Shown piece after piece: positions 37,179-46,755 of a DNA stretch of 64,000 nt (positions within the stretch are counted from its first letter, which is position 1; every line of letters starts with the position of its first letter). The notes beneath the pieces were generated by a model. That model made no database searches, was not told the origin of the DNA, and worked only from the letters and a program-made list of their open reading frames with translations. The DNA is taken from assembly GCA_002699025.1 (NCBI GenBank), contig PABA01000162.1:44038-108037 (forward strand), given 5' to 3'. This stretch comes from Sandaracinus sp. (GTDB taxonomy: Bacteria; Myxococcota_A; Polyangia; Polyangiales; Houyiibacteriaceae). A program made the position numbers and the translations under genes.

Positions 37179-38531
37179 GTGACCGCCCTCGCCCCGCCAC
37201 CGCCGACGACCCCCGCGGCGCGCCGCCAGCGCATCCTGCGCCTGGCGCTCCCGATCATCGGGGGCATGGTCAGCCAGAACGTCCTCAACCTCGTGGACGC
37301 GGCCATGGTCGGCGCCCTCGGCGACGAGGCCCTCGCCGCCGTCGGCCTCGGCGGCTTCCTCAACTTCCTCCTCACGGCCTTCATCCTCGGCCTCGGCGCC
37401 GGCGTCCAGGCCATGGCGTCGCGCCGCGTCGGGCAGGGCCGCGAGGAAGAGACGGCGGTCCCGCTCAACGGCGGCCTCGTGCTCGCCCTCGCCGCCGGCG
37501 TGCCCCTCAGCGTCGTCCTCTACCACGCGGCCCCCCTCTACTTCCCCTGGGTGGCCGACGACGCGGCCGTCGTCGAGACCGGCGTCCCCTACCTCCAGGC
37601 GCGCCTCGTCGCCATGGCCGCCATGGGCATGAACTACTCGTTCCGCGGCTACTGGAACGCCGTCGACAAGAGCATGCTCTACATGAGCACGCTCATCGTC
37701 ATGCACGCGACCAACATCGCGCTGAACTGGGTGCTCATCTTCGGCCACCTCGGCGCCCCCGAGCTCGGCGCCACCGGCGCGGGCGTGGCGTCCGCCGCCT
37801 CCACCTTCCTCGGCACGCTCTTCTACGTCGGCCTCGGCCTCGTCCACGCGCGCCGCGGTGGCTTCCTCCGCGGGCTCCCCAGCGGCGAGACCCTCCGCGG
37901 CATGATCCGCCTCTCCCTGCCCGCCGGGCTCCAGCAGTTCTTCTTCGCCGCCGGCATGACCGTCTTCATGGCCATCGTCGGCCGCGTGGGCACGGCCGAG
38001 CTCGCCGCCAGCAAGGTCATCGTGGACCTCATGCTCGTCGCCATCCTCCCGGGCCTCGGCTTCGGCCTGGCCGCCGCCTCCCTCGTCGGTCAGGCGCTCG
38101 GCCGCGGCGACCCGGAGGACGCCGAGCGCTGGGCCTGGGACGTCGTCCGCCTCGCCGCAGGCGTCGTCGCGCTCCTCGCCCTCCCCGCGCTCCTCGCCCC
38201 CGAGCTCCTGCTCGGCGTCTTCCTGCACGACCCGGCCACCCGCGCGCTCGCCGCCCTCCCGCTCCGCCTCATCGCCGCCTTCATCGCGACCGACACCATC
38301 GGCACCGTGCTCATGAACGCCCTCGTCGGCGCCGGCGCGACCCGCCGCGTGATGCTGATCGCGACCGGCATGCAGTGGCTGCTCTTCCTCCCCGCCGTCT
38401 GGCTCGTCGGGCCGACGCTGGGCTTCGGCATGCTCGCGATCTGGATCGCGCAGATCGTCTACCGGCAGCTCCAGACCCTCGCCTTCGTCGCCGAGTTCCG
38501 CCGGGGCCGCTGGAAGCGGCTCGAGCTCTGA
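37179..38531 (+). CDS. MATE family multidrug/sodium exporter
   Basis: A 450-aa inner-membrane exporter with about 12 helices, in two six-helix halves. NVLNLVDAAMVGALGDEALAAVGLGGFLN is the first-half signature, QAMASRRVGQG the conserved loop, and GLQQFFFAAGMTVFMAIVGRVGTAELAAS the second-half counterpart. Exports cationic or hydrophobic compounds using Na+ or H+ gradients; the substrate is unknown. The GTG at 37179 sits at the end of a low-complexity spacer. Its stop and the convergent gene's stop fall together in a short stem (CTGAGCG/CGCTCAG, 38528-38550). Confidence 0.93.
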   Translation: MTALAPPPPTTPAARRQRILRLALPIIGGMVSQNVLNLVDAAMVGALGDEALAAVGLGGFLNFLLTAFILGLGAGVQAMASRRVGQGREEETAVPLNGGLVLALAAGVPLSVVLYHAAPLYFPWVADDAAVVETGVPYLQARLVAMAAMGMNYSFRGYWNAVDKSMLYMSTLIVMHATNIALNWVLIFGHLGAPELGATGAGVASAASTFLGTLFYVGLGLVHARRGGFLRGLPSGETLRGMIRLSLPAGLQQFFFAAGMTVFMAIVGRVGTAELAASKVIVDLMLVAILPGLGFGLAAASLVGQALGRGDPEDAERWAWDVVRLAAGVVALLALPALLAPELLLGVFLHDPATRALAALPLRLIAAFIATDTIGTVLMNALVGAGATRRVMLIATGMQWLLFLPAVWLVGPTLGFGMLAIWIAQIVYRQLQTLAFVAEFRRGRWKRLEL

Positions 38532-38546
38532 GCGCGGACGCGCCGC

Positions 38547-39086
38547 TCAGGACGTGGCCAGCGCGTAGCGGACCTCGACCCGCAGCACACCGGGGTCCCC
38601 GCTCGGCCAGAGCTGCACCCGACCGCGGAATCCGGCGCGCGCGAGGACGGCCTCCATCCCCGCCGCGATCCGCGCGCGGAGCCCCTCGGAGGCGACGCAG
38701 AACTCCGGCAGGCCCACGAAGGAGTAGCTCGCGACGCCGTCCGCCACGCTGGTGCGATGCATCCTGCCGCAGTCGCGGGTGATGCCCCGCCACACCCAGG
38801 GCAGCACGTCGATCCAGTGCTCGGGCTCCTTCACGAAGGCCTTCTCGAGATGGGTCAGGCGGGGGCTCAGACCGTCGGGTTCCTGCGCCAGCCCCGAGGC
38901 ATGACTGGCCGTCCGCAGGACCTCGTGCCCCCCGCGGGCGTGGAGCCAGTCCACCAGCGCGACGTGGCGCCGCATGCAGACCCAGCCGTCCCCTTCCGGG
39001 CAGCCCGAGGACCACTCCTCGGGCAAGTCCCACCCCCCCTCACGGCTCGCCCGGACCAGGCTCGCCGTGAGGTGTGCTCGAATCAT
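38547..39086 (-). CDS. uncharacterised 179-aa protein
   Basis: No family assigned with confidence. It has no signal peptide or membrane helix. The layout (a short N-terminal helical part, LVDWLHARGGHEVLRTASHASG, PRLTHLEKAFVKEPEHWIDVLPWVWRGITRDCG, then SYSFVGLPEF and a compact C-terminal GFRGRVQL strand) is reminiscent of the DUF2378-type myxobacterial proteins, but only loosely. ATG 39086 is preferred over GTG 39104. Contains four Cys and many Trp and His residues. It is convergent with the MATE gene. Confidence 0.55.
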   Translation of the reverse strand: MIRAHLTASLVRASREGGWDLPEEWSSGCPEGDGWVCMRRHVALVDWLHARGGHEVLRTASHASGLAQEPDGLSPRLTHLEKAFVKEPEHWIDVLPWVWRGITRDCGRMHRTSVADGVASYSFVGLPEFCVASEGLRARIAAGMEAVLARAGFRGRVQLWPSGDPGVLRVEVRYALATS

Positions 39087-39233
39087 CGGCGCCACCGAGA
39101 CCACGCCAACAGAGTCGCTTTCGACCTACGAGAGCCCCAGGCAGGGGAGGCGCCCGGCTGGTGAGCCCGGCCCCGAGGCGCTATCACGGCGCGCCCGAGC
39201 CCCGCTTCGCCGCCTGGCCGAGCCCCGCCGCCG

Positions 39234-40724
39234 ATGCTCTTCCACAGCCTCGACTACCTGCTCTTCCTGGCGCTGGCCGTCGCCGGCTTCTGGGCCCTCG
39301 CGCGCCACCACCTGGTGCGGGTCTCGGTGCTCTTCGCGGCGAGCTGCCTCTTCTACATGGCGTGGCGGCCCGAGTACATCGTCCTGATCCTCGGCTCCAC
39401 GGTCCTCGACTGGGTCGCCGGCCACCGCATCCACCGGGCCAGCGCGCCGCGCACCCGCAAGCTCTGGCTGAGCGCCAGCCTCGCCGGCAACCTCGGCCTC
39501 CTCTTCACCTTCAAGTACTACAACTTCTTCGCCGTCGAGATCGGCGAGCTGCTCACCACCTGGGGCCTCCCCGTCAGCCTGCCCTTCCTCGAGGCGGCGC
39601 TCCCGGTGGGCATCAGCTTCTACACCTTCCAGACCCTCAGCTACACGATCGACATCTACCGGGGGCGCCTCGAGCCGGCGAAGAGCTTCGTCCACTTCGC
39701 CGCCTTCGTGACCTACTTCCCCCAGCTCGTCGCCGGCCCGATCGTCCGCGCCAGCGAGCTGCTCCCCCAGCTCCAGGCCCCGCCGAAGCTCGACACGGAG
39801 CGCCTCTCCCGCGGCCTCTTCCTGATCGTCACGGGCCTCGTGAAGAAGGTCGCGATCGCCGACTACCTCGCGCTGAACCTGGTCGACCGGGTCTTCGATC
39901 AACCCGAGATGTTCTCCGGCGTCGAGGTCGTCGTGGCCCTCTACGGCTTCACGATGCAGCTCTACTGCGACTTCTCCGGCTACACGGACGTCGCCCGCGG
40001 CTCGGCCATGCTCATGGGCTTCGAGCTGCCCGAGAACTTCGACCGCCCCTACCAGGCCACGAGCCCCGCCGACTTCTGGCGCCGCTGGCACATGACGCTC
40101 AGCCGCTGGCTCCGGGACTACCTCTACTTCCCCCTCGGCGGCTCCCGCGTCGGGCCGATCCGCGCCTACTTCAACCTCGGCCTGACCATGTTCCTGGTCG
40201 GCATCTGGCACGGCTGGTGGCGGAACTTCGAGGTCTTCTTCTGGTACGCGCTCCTCCAGACGGGCGCCATGGTCGGCCACCGCTTCGTCTTCCGCCTGAT
40301 GGGCCGCCAGCGCGACGCGAGCGACCCCCTCGCCCTCGTCGCCTTCAAGGTCTTCCTCAACCTCCAGTTCGTCGTCTTCAGCCGCATCCTCTTCCGCGCC
40401 GCGAGCATGGAGAACGCCGGCGCCATCGGCGCGCGCATCACCGGCGGCGCCGAGCTCCTCTGGCGCCACCTCGTGGGCCCGGGGCTCACGCCCGAGCAGC
40501 TCGCCCCGGCGACCTCGACGCTGCAGATCTCCGCCGGCCTCTGGCTGATGCTCCTCTTCACCTTCGGCGCCCACTTCACGCCGCGGAAGCTCTTCACCTC
40601 CTTCGAGACGTTCTTCCTGCGCCTCCCCGCGCCCGCTCAGGGGCTCGCCGTCGGCCTCGCCGCCGCCCTGCTCAGCCTGGTCGCCGCCGCCGAGGCCGTC
40701 CCCTACATCTACTTCCAGTTCTGA
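39234..40724 (+). CDS. MBOAT family membrane O-acyltransferase (AlgI-like)
   Basis: A 496-aa polytopic membrane acyltransferase. The AlgI/DltB signature is clear: PVGISFYTFQTLSYTIDIYRG, FVTYFPQLVAGPIVRASELLPQL, DFWRRWHMTLSRWLRDYLYFPLGGSR, and GIWHGWWRNFEVFFWY, where the His in IWHG is the catalytic residue. Such enzymes pass acetyl or other acyl groups across the membrane to a sugar polymer. The stop TGA overlaps the ATG of the next gene (TGATG at 40722-40726), so it is translated with an SGNH partner, as for AlgI-AlgJ/X or PatA-PatB. The polymer is unknown. Confidence 0.94.
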   Translation: MLFHSLDYLLFLALAVAGFWALARHHLVRVSVLFAASCLFYMAWRPEYIVLILGSTVLDWVAGHRIHRASAPRTRKLWLSASLAGNLGLLFTFKYYNFFAVEIGELLTTWGLPVSLPFLEAALPVGISFYTFQTLSYTIDIYRGRLEPAKSFVHFAAFVTYFPQLVAGPIVRASELLPQLQAPPKLDTERLSRGLFLIVTGLVKKVAIADYLALNLVDRVFDQPEMFSGVEVVVALYGFTMQLYCDFSGYTDVARGSAMLMGFELPENFDRPYQATSPADFWRRWHMTLSRWLRDYLYFPLGGSRVGPIRAYFNLGLTMFLVGIWHGWWRNFEVFFWYALLQTGAMVGHRFVFRLMGRQRDASDPLALVAFKVFLNLQFVVFSRILFRAASMENAGAIGARITGGAELLWRHLVGPGLTPEQLAPATSTLQISAGLWLMLLFTFGAHFTPRKLFTSFETFFLRLPAPAQGLAVGLAAALLSLVAAAEAVPYIYFQF

Positions 40725-42322
40725 TGAGCGCCCCCACCCCCGACCCGGATCGCGAGACCACCGCGAACGCCCTGCGCCACCTCGGCGTGGTCGCGCTCAC
40801 GCTCGCCTTCCTGGTGGTGCTCACCTACATCGTCCCGCCCTTCCATCGCTTCCGGCCCTGGACGCCGGGCGATGCCTGGCCGCTGAGCTCGCTCTTCCGC
40901 CCCGCCGAGGAGCTCTACGCCTTCGCCGGCGTCGGCTCGTCGGACGGCGAGGAGGTGACCGAGGCCGATCGGGAGGCCGTGGCCGAGGAGCTCGGCGCCG
41001 CCGTCGCCGCGAGCCTCTCCCCCGAGGAGGAGAGCGCCCCGCGCGAGGACGACGAGGCGCTCCGGGTCGACCCGCGCGAGTACGCCGACCTCGAGGTCTC
41101 CATCGAGGACCCGACCGGCCGGGGCATGGCGCCCTTCTACGCCCAGCTCGCGCGCACGGCCCGCGGCCAGGAGGGCGCCATCACCCGCGTCGGCCATTGG
41201 GGCGACTCGTCGATCGCCACGGACCTCATCACGCACACGGTGCGGCGCCGGCTCCAGCGCCGCTTCGGCGACGCCGGCCACGGCTGGCTCCTCGTCGCCC
41301 GCGGCTACCTCTCCTACCGCCACCGCGACGTGGAGCACCGCGCGAGCGATGCCTGGACGCTCCGGGAGATCACCCGCAACCACCTCGTCAGCTCCGGCCT
41401 CTACGGCTACGGCGGCATCCAGTACCGCGGCCGCCCCGGCGCCTGGGCGCGCTTCGGCACGGCCGAGGAGGGCCCCGTGGGGACGCAGGTCTCGCGCTTC
41501 CGGGTCTTCTACCAGCGGCACCGGCGCGGCGGGCACCTGCACCTGAAGGTCGACGGCGGCGAGCGCCGCGTCGTGGAGACGCGCCAGGAGGAGACCGAGG
41601 ACGCCGTCGAGACCATCGAGGTGCCCGACGGCGCGCACACGCTCGAGCTCCGCTTCGGGGGCCACGGCCAGCCGCGGGTCTACGGCGTGGTGCTCGAGCG
41701 GGAAGGCCCGGGTGTGGTCTACGACTCGCTCGGCCTGGTGGGGGCGCGGGCGGCGCGGCTGTTGAACTACGACGCCGAGCACATCGCGGGGCAGATCCGC
41801 ATGCGCGGGACGCACCTGGTCGTGCTCGGCTTCGGGGGGAACGAGGCCGACGACAACATCTCCACCGAGCGCTACCTCCCCGCCTACCGGGAGGTCATCC
41901 GGCGCATGCGCGCGGGCCGCGAGGACCTCGGCTGCCTCGTCTTCTCGCCCCTCGACCAGGGCACGCGGGAGCGCGGCCGGGTCGTGACCATGGACACCAT
42001 CCCGACGATCGTGGAGGCGCAGCGCGAGGCGGCCTTCGCGGAGGGCTGCGCCTTCTACGACACCTTCCAGGCCATGGGGGGCGAAGGCGCCGTGCGGCGC
42101 TGGCTCCGGAGCCGGCCGCGGCTGGCCTCCGGGGACCTGCGGCACATGACGCCGGCGGGCTACGAGGTCGTGGGGAACCTCTTCTACAAGGCGATCCTCG
42201 AGGGCTTCGCCGGCTACCTCGAGGAGGAGGGCGCGTCGCCGGCTTCCTCGGCCTCGGCGCCATCCTCGTCGTCGCCCGCTTCGCTCGCGGAGGACGAGGG
42301 CGCCTCCGACCCCGGCCCCTGA
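40724..42322 (+). CDS. membrane-anchored SGNH/GDSL hydrolase, MBOAT partner
   Basis: A 532-aa protein with one N-terminal membrane segment (LGVVALTLAFLVVLTYIV). Exported SGNH domain: GHWGDSSIATD (nucleophile Ser in GDS), VLGFGGNEADD (oxyanion Gly/Asn), and DLRHMTPAGY (Asp-x-x-His dyad) are in the expected order. A beta-sandwich lies between the first and second blocks. By analogy to AlgX and PatB it accepts acyl groups from MBOAT and transfers them to an exported glycan. The last 33 residues are a Ser/Ala/Glu low-complexity tail, antisense to the YhfC-like gene's tail. A paralogue is at 46756-48162. Confidence 0.88.
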   Translation: MSAPTPDPDRETTANALRHLGVVALTLAFLVVLTYIVPPFHRFRPWTPGDAWPLSSLFRPAEELYAFAGVGSSDGEEVTEADREAVAEELGAAVAASLSPEEESAPREDDEALRVDPREYADLEVSIEDPTGRGMAPFYAQLARTARGQEGAITRVGHWGDSSIATDLITHTVRRRLQRRFGDAGHGWLLVARGYLSYRHRDVEHRASDAWTLREITRNHLVSSGLYGYGGIQYRGRPGAWARFGTAEEGPVGTQVSRFRVFYQRHRRGGHLHLKVDGGERRVVETRQEETEDAVETIEVPDGAHTLELRFGGHGQPRVYGVVLEREGPGVVYDSLGLVGARAARLLNYDAEHIAGQIRMRGTHLVVLGFGGNEADDNISTERYLPAYREVIRRMRAGREDLGCLVFSPLDQGTRERGRVVTMDTIPTIVEAQREAAFAEGCAFYDTFQAMGGEGAVRRWLRSRPRLASGDLRHMTPAGYEVVGNLFYKAILEGFAGYLEEEGASPASSASAPSSSSPASLAEDEGASDPGP

Positions 42323-43083
42323 CGCGCCGCCGCCCACGCGAGGAGCAGCCCGGCCACGCCGATGCCCGCGTGGAGCCCGGCCTCGGCGCCCTCCCCCGGG
42401 AGCGCGTCGGCGGCCCAGGTGAGCGCGAAGACCGCGAGCCCGTGGAGGAGCGCGGCGGCGAGGAGCCAGAGCTTGGCGCCGCGCATGGCGCGGGCGACGG
42501 CGACGCTGAGGCCGACGTGGAGGGCGACGAGCCAGAGCCCGTTCAGACCCGCGAGGACCGCCGAGAGCGGCGAGCCCTCCCACCAAGCGTAGACCTTCAT
42601 GCCCACGCGGATGGCCGTGCGCCCCTCGAAGCCCATGGCCTGCATCTCTTCGAAGTTCTTCCCCTTCCCGAGGATGGCCAGGCCGGCCATGAAGAGGACC
42701 AGGGCGCCCGAGAGCATGGCCTGGGCGCCGCCGTGGCCGAGCCCGTGGAGGACGCCGGCGCGGGAGGTGCGGTGATCGGGGAGGTAGCGGCGGTAGGCGT
42801 AGACGCGGACGCCCTCGCCCGTGAGCGCGGCGGCGAAGCCCGCGAGGGCGGCGCTCACGACCGGGAGCGCGTCCTCCGAGGGGAGCGGGATCCACTGCTC
42901 GGTGAAGGCGAAGCTCGTCGCGCGGGCGAAGAGCATGCGGCCGATCTCGGCGAAGATGAACGTGAGCAGCCCCACCCCGAAGACCCCGCGGGGGAGCTCC
43001 CAGCGCCCCGCGAGCCGGCGGGCGAGGAGGTAGGGGACGGCGAGGAGGAGGAGGACCTCCAGCGCGTGGGCCGCGATCAGCAC
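42214..43083 (-). CDS. YhfC family intramembrane protein (metalloprotease-like)
   Basis: A 289-aa polytopic protein. LLTFIFAEIGRMLFA, then GEGVRVYAYRRYLPDHRTSRAGVLHGLGHGGAQAMLSGALVL match the YhfC family, placed with putative intramembrane proteases because of the E..R and HG(L)GHGG motifs that may bind metal. Seven or more hydrophobic helices are visible. The C-terminal 35 residues are acidic and Ser-rich, overlapping in antisense the SGNH gene's tail over 42214-42322. GTG 43083 has a TGATAGCTCC box upstream on the minus strand. Confidence 0.78.
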   Translation of the reverse strand: MLIAAHALEVLLLLAVPYLLARRLAGRWELPRGVFGVGLLTFIFAEIGRMLFARATSFAFTEQWIPLPSEDALPVVSAALAGFAAALTGEGVRVYAYRRYLPDHRTSRAGVLHGLGHGGAQAMLSGALVLFMAGLAILGKGKNFEEMQAMGFEGRTAIRVGMKVYAWWEGSPLSAVLAGLNGLWLVALHVGLSVAVARAMRGAKLWLLAAALLHGLAVFALTWAADALPGEGAEAGLHAGIGVAGLLLAWAAARQGPGSEAPSSSASEAGDDEDGAEAEEAGDAPSSSR

Positions 43084-43238
43084 GGGCGGGGAGCTATCAC
43101 GGCCTCGCCCCCAGAGCGAGCCCCGACCCCTGCCCGTGCCCCTGCTCCCGCCCGCCCCGGCCCCGGACGAGCGAGCCCATCACGACCCTCGACGTGGCTC
43201 GCTCTCCGTCCCCTCTCCCTCGGGCAAGGGCAGGGGTT

Positions 43239-44345
43239 CTAGCGCCAGCGCCAGACGCGGATCCGGATCGGCCCATGCCGCCAGAGCGGCTCGTCCGTGA
43301 GCCCGCGCCGGCTCATGTGGCGAAGCAGATCCTGGCCATCGAGCACCCCATCCGGCGGGCCGGCCTCCGAGCGGTCCGCGAGCAGCGCGCCGATGTGATC
43401 CCAGGCGCGCGGCAAGAGCCCCTCCTCGTCGGCCGCGTAGTCGATGGCCAGCATGTCCCCGGCGCGCACGTCCTCGCCCCAGCGGAGCTCGACCGGCTCC
43501 CCCTCGCCGTCGCGCACGACGCCGTCTCGCCCGATGCGCAGCGGATCGGAGACGGCCCGGGCCAGCCGCTCGATGCCCTGCACGCTCGTGTAGCGGAGCC
43601 GCCGCCCGGTCTCGCGCCGCCGCGCGCCCACGAGCACGTCCGCGCAGTCGATGCCCGTGTAGCGCTCGGACTGCGGCGGGGTCGAGCCGAAGACGTAGGG
43701 CACGTCGAAGTAGCTCGAGAGCCAGCCGAGGAAGCCGTCCCCGGTCCGGAAGCTCACGCGGAGGACGCGCTCCCGCAGCCCCAGCCGATCCCGATCGCGC
43801 TCGGGCGGCTCGGGCCCTTCGGCCCCCTCCCCCGGCGCGCCGGGCGTGGCGACGATGCGTCCGTCCGGGAGCGTCACCCGCGCCGCCAGCCAGATCGTCC
43901 CCGCGAGGGGCGCGCTCCGACGCGGCGTGGTCTCTGCCCGGCTCGGCGGCGCCGGCGCCCCCTCCAGCCGGAGCTCGGCCCCCTCCCCGTGGACGCCCCG
44001 TCCCGCCAGGGGCTCCGTCGTGTACTCGAGCTCGTCGTGGCCGATCCAGCGCCCGTGCCGCTCACCCCCCAGCACGGCGTTCGAGTAGGTGCGATCGCCC
44101 TCGTTCTGCGGCTCGAGCTCCACGTGCTGGAGCCGCGGGACCACGCGCAGCCACTCGACCCGGCTCCCGGCCGGCAGCGCCTCCCGCCCGATCCGCACCC
44201 CGACCCGCACCGCCTCCCCGAGCCGGGCCTGCACCGGACCCCGCGCCGGGCCCCCCTCGAGGACGACCAGGCGCGCCTGCGCCAACGCGGGCGAGGCGCC
44301 GAGCGCGAGAAGGCCCGAGAGAATCGCGAAGGATGTCCAGCGCAT
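43239..44345 (-). CDS. exported protein with putative NlpC/P60-like cysteine peptidase/amidase domain
   Basis: A 368-aa protein with signal peptide (FAILSGLLALGASPALAQ). Residues about 25-195 are a beta-rich region with DGRIVATPGAPGE and an acidic/Pro linker. Residues about 215-368 have the layout of papain-like NlpC/P60 amidases: FDVPYVFGSTP, then GIDCADVLVGARR (catalytic Cys), RAGDMLAIDYA, and WDHIGALLAD (catalytic His). NlpC/P60 enzymes cut peptide bonds in cell-wall peptides. No ribosome site is obvious. The gene is divergent to the gene at 44628. Confidence 0.65.
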   Translation of the reverse strand: MRWTSFAILSGLLALGASPALAQARLVVLEGGPARGPVQARLGEAVRVGVRIGREALPAGSRVEWLRVVPRLQHVELEPQNEGDRTYSNAVLGGERHGRWIGHDELEYTTEPLAGRGVHGEGAELRLEGAPAPPSRAETTPRRSAPLAGTIWLAARVTLPDGRIVATPGAPGEGAEGPEPPERDRDRLGLRERVLRVSFRTGDGFLGWLSSYFDVPYVFGSTPPQSERYTGIDCADVLVGARRRETGRRLRYTSVQGIERLARAVSDPLRIGRDGVVRDGEGEPVELRWGEDVRAGDMLAIDYAADEEGLLPRAWDHIGALLADRSEAGPPDGVLDGQDLLRHMSRRGLTDEPLWRHGPIRIRVWRWR

Positions 44346-44627
44346 GGAGGATCAGACGGCCGAGCGGGGAGAAGGTTTCCCGCCTCCCCCGCGTAGGGTG
44401 GAGTGCCGTGGTCGACGCCCCCCGCCGAGCTCGTAGCAAAACTTGCCATACCGGCCGCCGGAGCGGCCTCGCAGGCTGGGGATCTGGGCGAATCGGGGCC
44501 TGCCGGATTTTTTCACACGACGTCATGAATATTCCGGTAGGGTCCCCGTCCAGACGCCGAGGCATGACCACGCCTCGCGTTTTCGCTGGGCCCCCGGCCC
44601 GGCACGGAGAGAGATACGGAGGGATTC

Positions 44628-45143
44628 GTGAAGAAGATCGGCAAGCTCCACCTCGCGCTGGGCCTCATGGGCGCCGCGCTCGTCCTCGGCACTCACGGCG
44701 AGAGCGTCGCGCAGGGCTCGCTCCGCATCGGCGGCAGCAGCGCGAACTTCGGGACCCACGCGCTTCGGGGCGGCTTCGTCCCGGATCCCAAGCAGGTCGG
44801 CGGCATCGTCTCGGGCGGCAGCCTGAACGTGGCCGGCATGGGTCTCGGCGCCGGCTGCACGGGCTACGCCACGGCGCAGCCCGACGTGATCGTCAACTAC
44901 AGCAACCACGCCAGCTTCCTGCGGTTCTACTTCCAGGGCTCGGGCGACACGGCGCTCGTCATCAACGACGCGCGCGGCCGCTGGCACTGCAACGACGACA
45001 CGGCCGGCCTCAACCCGCAGGTCAGCATCAGCAACCCGCCCGACGGGCAGTACGACATCTGGGTCTCGAGCTACCGCGCGGGTGAGAACATCCGCGGCAC
45101 GCTCTACATGACCGAGCTGCGGAGCAACAGCGTCAGTCAGTGA
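44628..45143 (+). CDS. small exported protein, PPC-like beta-sandwich, function unknown
   Basis: A 171-aa exported protein starting at GTG 44628 with GGAGG 6 nt upstream. Signal peptide KLHLALGLMGAALVLGTHGESVAQG. The mature part has GFVPDPKQVGGIVSGGS, a Cys pair (C near residue 79 and near residue 125), and a repeating strand pattern (LRFYFQGSGDTALVINDARGRWHCNDD, DGQYDIWVSSYRAGE), like bacterial pre-peptidase C-terminal domains (calcium-less beta-sandwich). It stands alone, with an AT-rich patch (44508-44534) upstream that may be the promoter and a hairpin behind it. Confidence 0.7.
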   Translation: MKKIGKLHLALGLMGAALVLGTHGESVAQGSLRIGGSSANFGTHALRGGFVPDPKQVGGIVSGGSLNVAGMGLGAGCTGYATAQPDVIVNYSNHASFLRFYFQGSGDTALVINDARGRWHCNDDTAGLNPQVSISNPPDGQYDIWVSSYRAGENIRGTLYMTELRSNSVSQ

Positions 45144-45161
45144 GCGCCACGCTCGACTCGT

Positions 45162-45193
45162 AGAAGAGGCGGCCCGCGAGGGTCGCCTCTTCT
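45162..45193 (+). terminator. intrinsic terminator-like hairpin
   Basis: AGAAGAGGCG (45162-45171) pairs perfectly with CGCCTCTTCT (45184-45193), loop 12 nt, 18 nt after the stop; the T tract behind it is weak (CGTTCCGTTCC). Confidence 0.65.
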
Positions 45194-45336
45194 CGTTCCG
45201 TTCCTTCCCTCTCCGTCTCCGGGGCTCCGGGCCTCCGAGCCCTCGCCCGCGTCCCACCGTGCCCAGCACGACGCGTTTCTGTTACGTTTCGTCCGATCTC
45301 CGGGGCGGGGCCCCGCGCGATCGGGGGTTTCGGGGC

Positions 45337-46475
45337 ATGGGAGGACTTCGCTTCTGGTTCGGCGCTTGGGCGTTCGCCGCGCTTCCGCTCGCTTCGTGCA
45401 GTGTGCTCGACCCGAGCCTCTTGCCGCAGGAGGGCGAGGACGCGGGCGTCGCCGACGCGGGACCCGGCGCCGACGCGGGGACGGATGCGGGCCCGGTCGA
45501 TGACGGCCTGCGCAAGCCCCCGCCCCGCCGAGCGTCGAGGACGGCCCGGACGTGGACATCCTCACGGTGGCGCTCCGCGACGTGGTCCTGAACCAGGACG
45601 GCGATCGCTGGCGGGACATCGGCCTCGACCTGGACGACATCGACTCGCAGCCGCCCGTGCCCGAGGTCGAGTGCGTCCCGCCGAACGTGGACGCCGAGCC
45701 GCGCGTCGACGGCAACGAGGGCATCGACAACGCCTTCGGCGACGCCCTCTACCCGATCGTCCGCCTCGCCCTCCCCGAGCTCGAGCCCGAGGCGCGGGCC
45801 GGTCAGGAGCGGGGCATCGGCGCGATCCTGCTCCAGGTGCGGCGCTGGAACGGCACGGCGAACGATCCGCGCATCGAGGTGGTGCTCACCCAGTCGGCCG
45901 GCGGCACGAGCGCCGACCCCTCGAGCGTGAGCTTCGAGGGCGACGAGCTGATGATGGGCGGCGAGCCGGCGCCCCCGCCAGCCTGGGACGGCAACGACCA
46001 CTGGTGGGCCCGGGACGACACCTTCTTCATGGGCAACGAGACCCAGCCCATCGTCCGCGACGACAACGCCTACATGGCGGACGGCACGCTCGTCATGCGG
46101 CTCCCGGACCGGGTGGAGATCCTCTTCTTCGCCGGGGAGGACGCCGGCGTGCGCGTGCGCCTCACCGACGCCTTCGCCTTCGGCACCTTCAGCGAGGACT
46201 TCTCCACGGTGCCGACCGCGACCGTCGCCGGGCGCTGGTCGATCATCGACCTCCTCGACACCGGCAACAACATCGGTATCTGCGTCGGCACGCCGCAGCG
46301 CGACATCGTGGAGAACCAGCTCGACACGATCGCCGACGTGCGGAGCCAGCCGGGCTCGGGTGGCGCGGGCGTCTCCTGCGACGCCATCAGCCTCGGCGTC
46401 ACCTTCTCGGGCGTGCGCGGCAACTGGGCCGGCCTCGGTCCCAGCCGCGCCCTCCCGGACCCCTGCGCCGAGTAG
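45337..46475 (+). pseudogene. frameshifted lipoprotein gene
   Basis: Two frames make one protein. From ATG 45337 a lipoprotein start (FAALPLASC) is followed by a DAGPGADAGTDAGP linker, but the frame runs into noise after DGLRKPP. From about 45504 the -1 frame continues (PPSVEDGPDVDILTVALRDVVL) to a stop at 46473-46475, giving a Trp/Asp-rich body of about 300 residues (DDHWWARDDTFFMGNETQP-like segments, three Cys). The shift lies near the C-runs at 45517-45526 (CCCCCGCCCC). It could be a single-base deletion, an assembly error at a homopolymer, or slippage. With one base restored the protein is about 380 aa. Function unknown. Confidence 0.7.
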
Positions 46476-46755
46476 CGCGGGCGGCGATCGGGCCGAATCG
46501 GGCCGAGATCGGCAGCGAGGTGGGCGGCGCGTGCTCCCGGGCTCGAGCTCCGGGCCGTGCCCCCCGAGCCCTGACGAGAGCGGCGCCGCGAACCCTCGGG
46601 GCAGGTCCTGCGGCCGCTCGCCCCCTCGTCCCGACCGTCCCTCGTGGGGTCGACCACCGATTCCGAACCGCGCCCGCCCACCGCCGACAGGGACAGGACG
46701 AGGGCACGGGCACGGGTCGGGCAGCGCCACCCTTCGGGCGCCGGTCCGCGGCCGG

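Noticed and set aside
43084..43238. Inverted repeat CCCCTGCCC / GGGCAGGGG in the gap after the minus-strand gene at 43083
   Set aside because: The arms are nearly 90 nt apart in low-complexity C-rich DNA, so chance pairing is likely.
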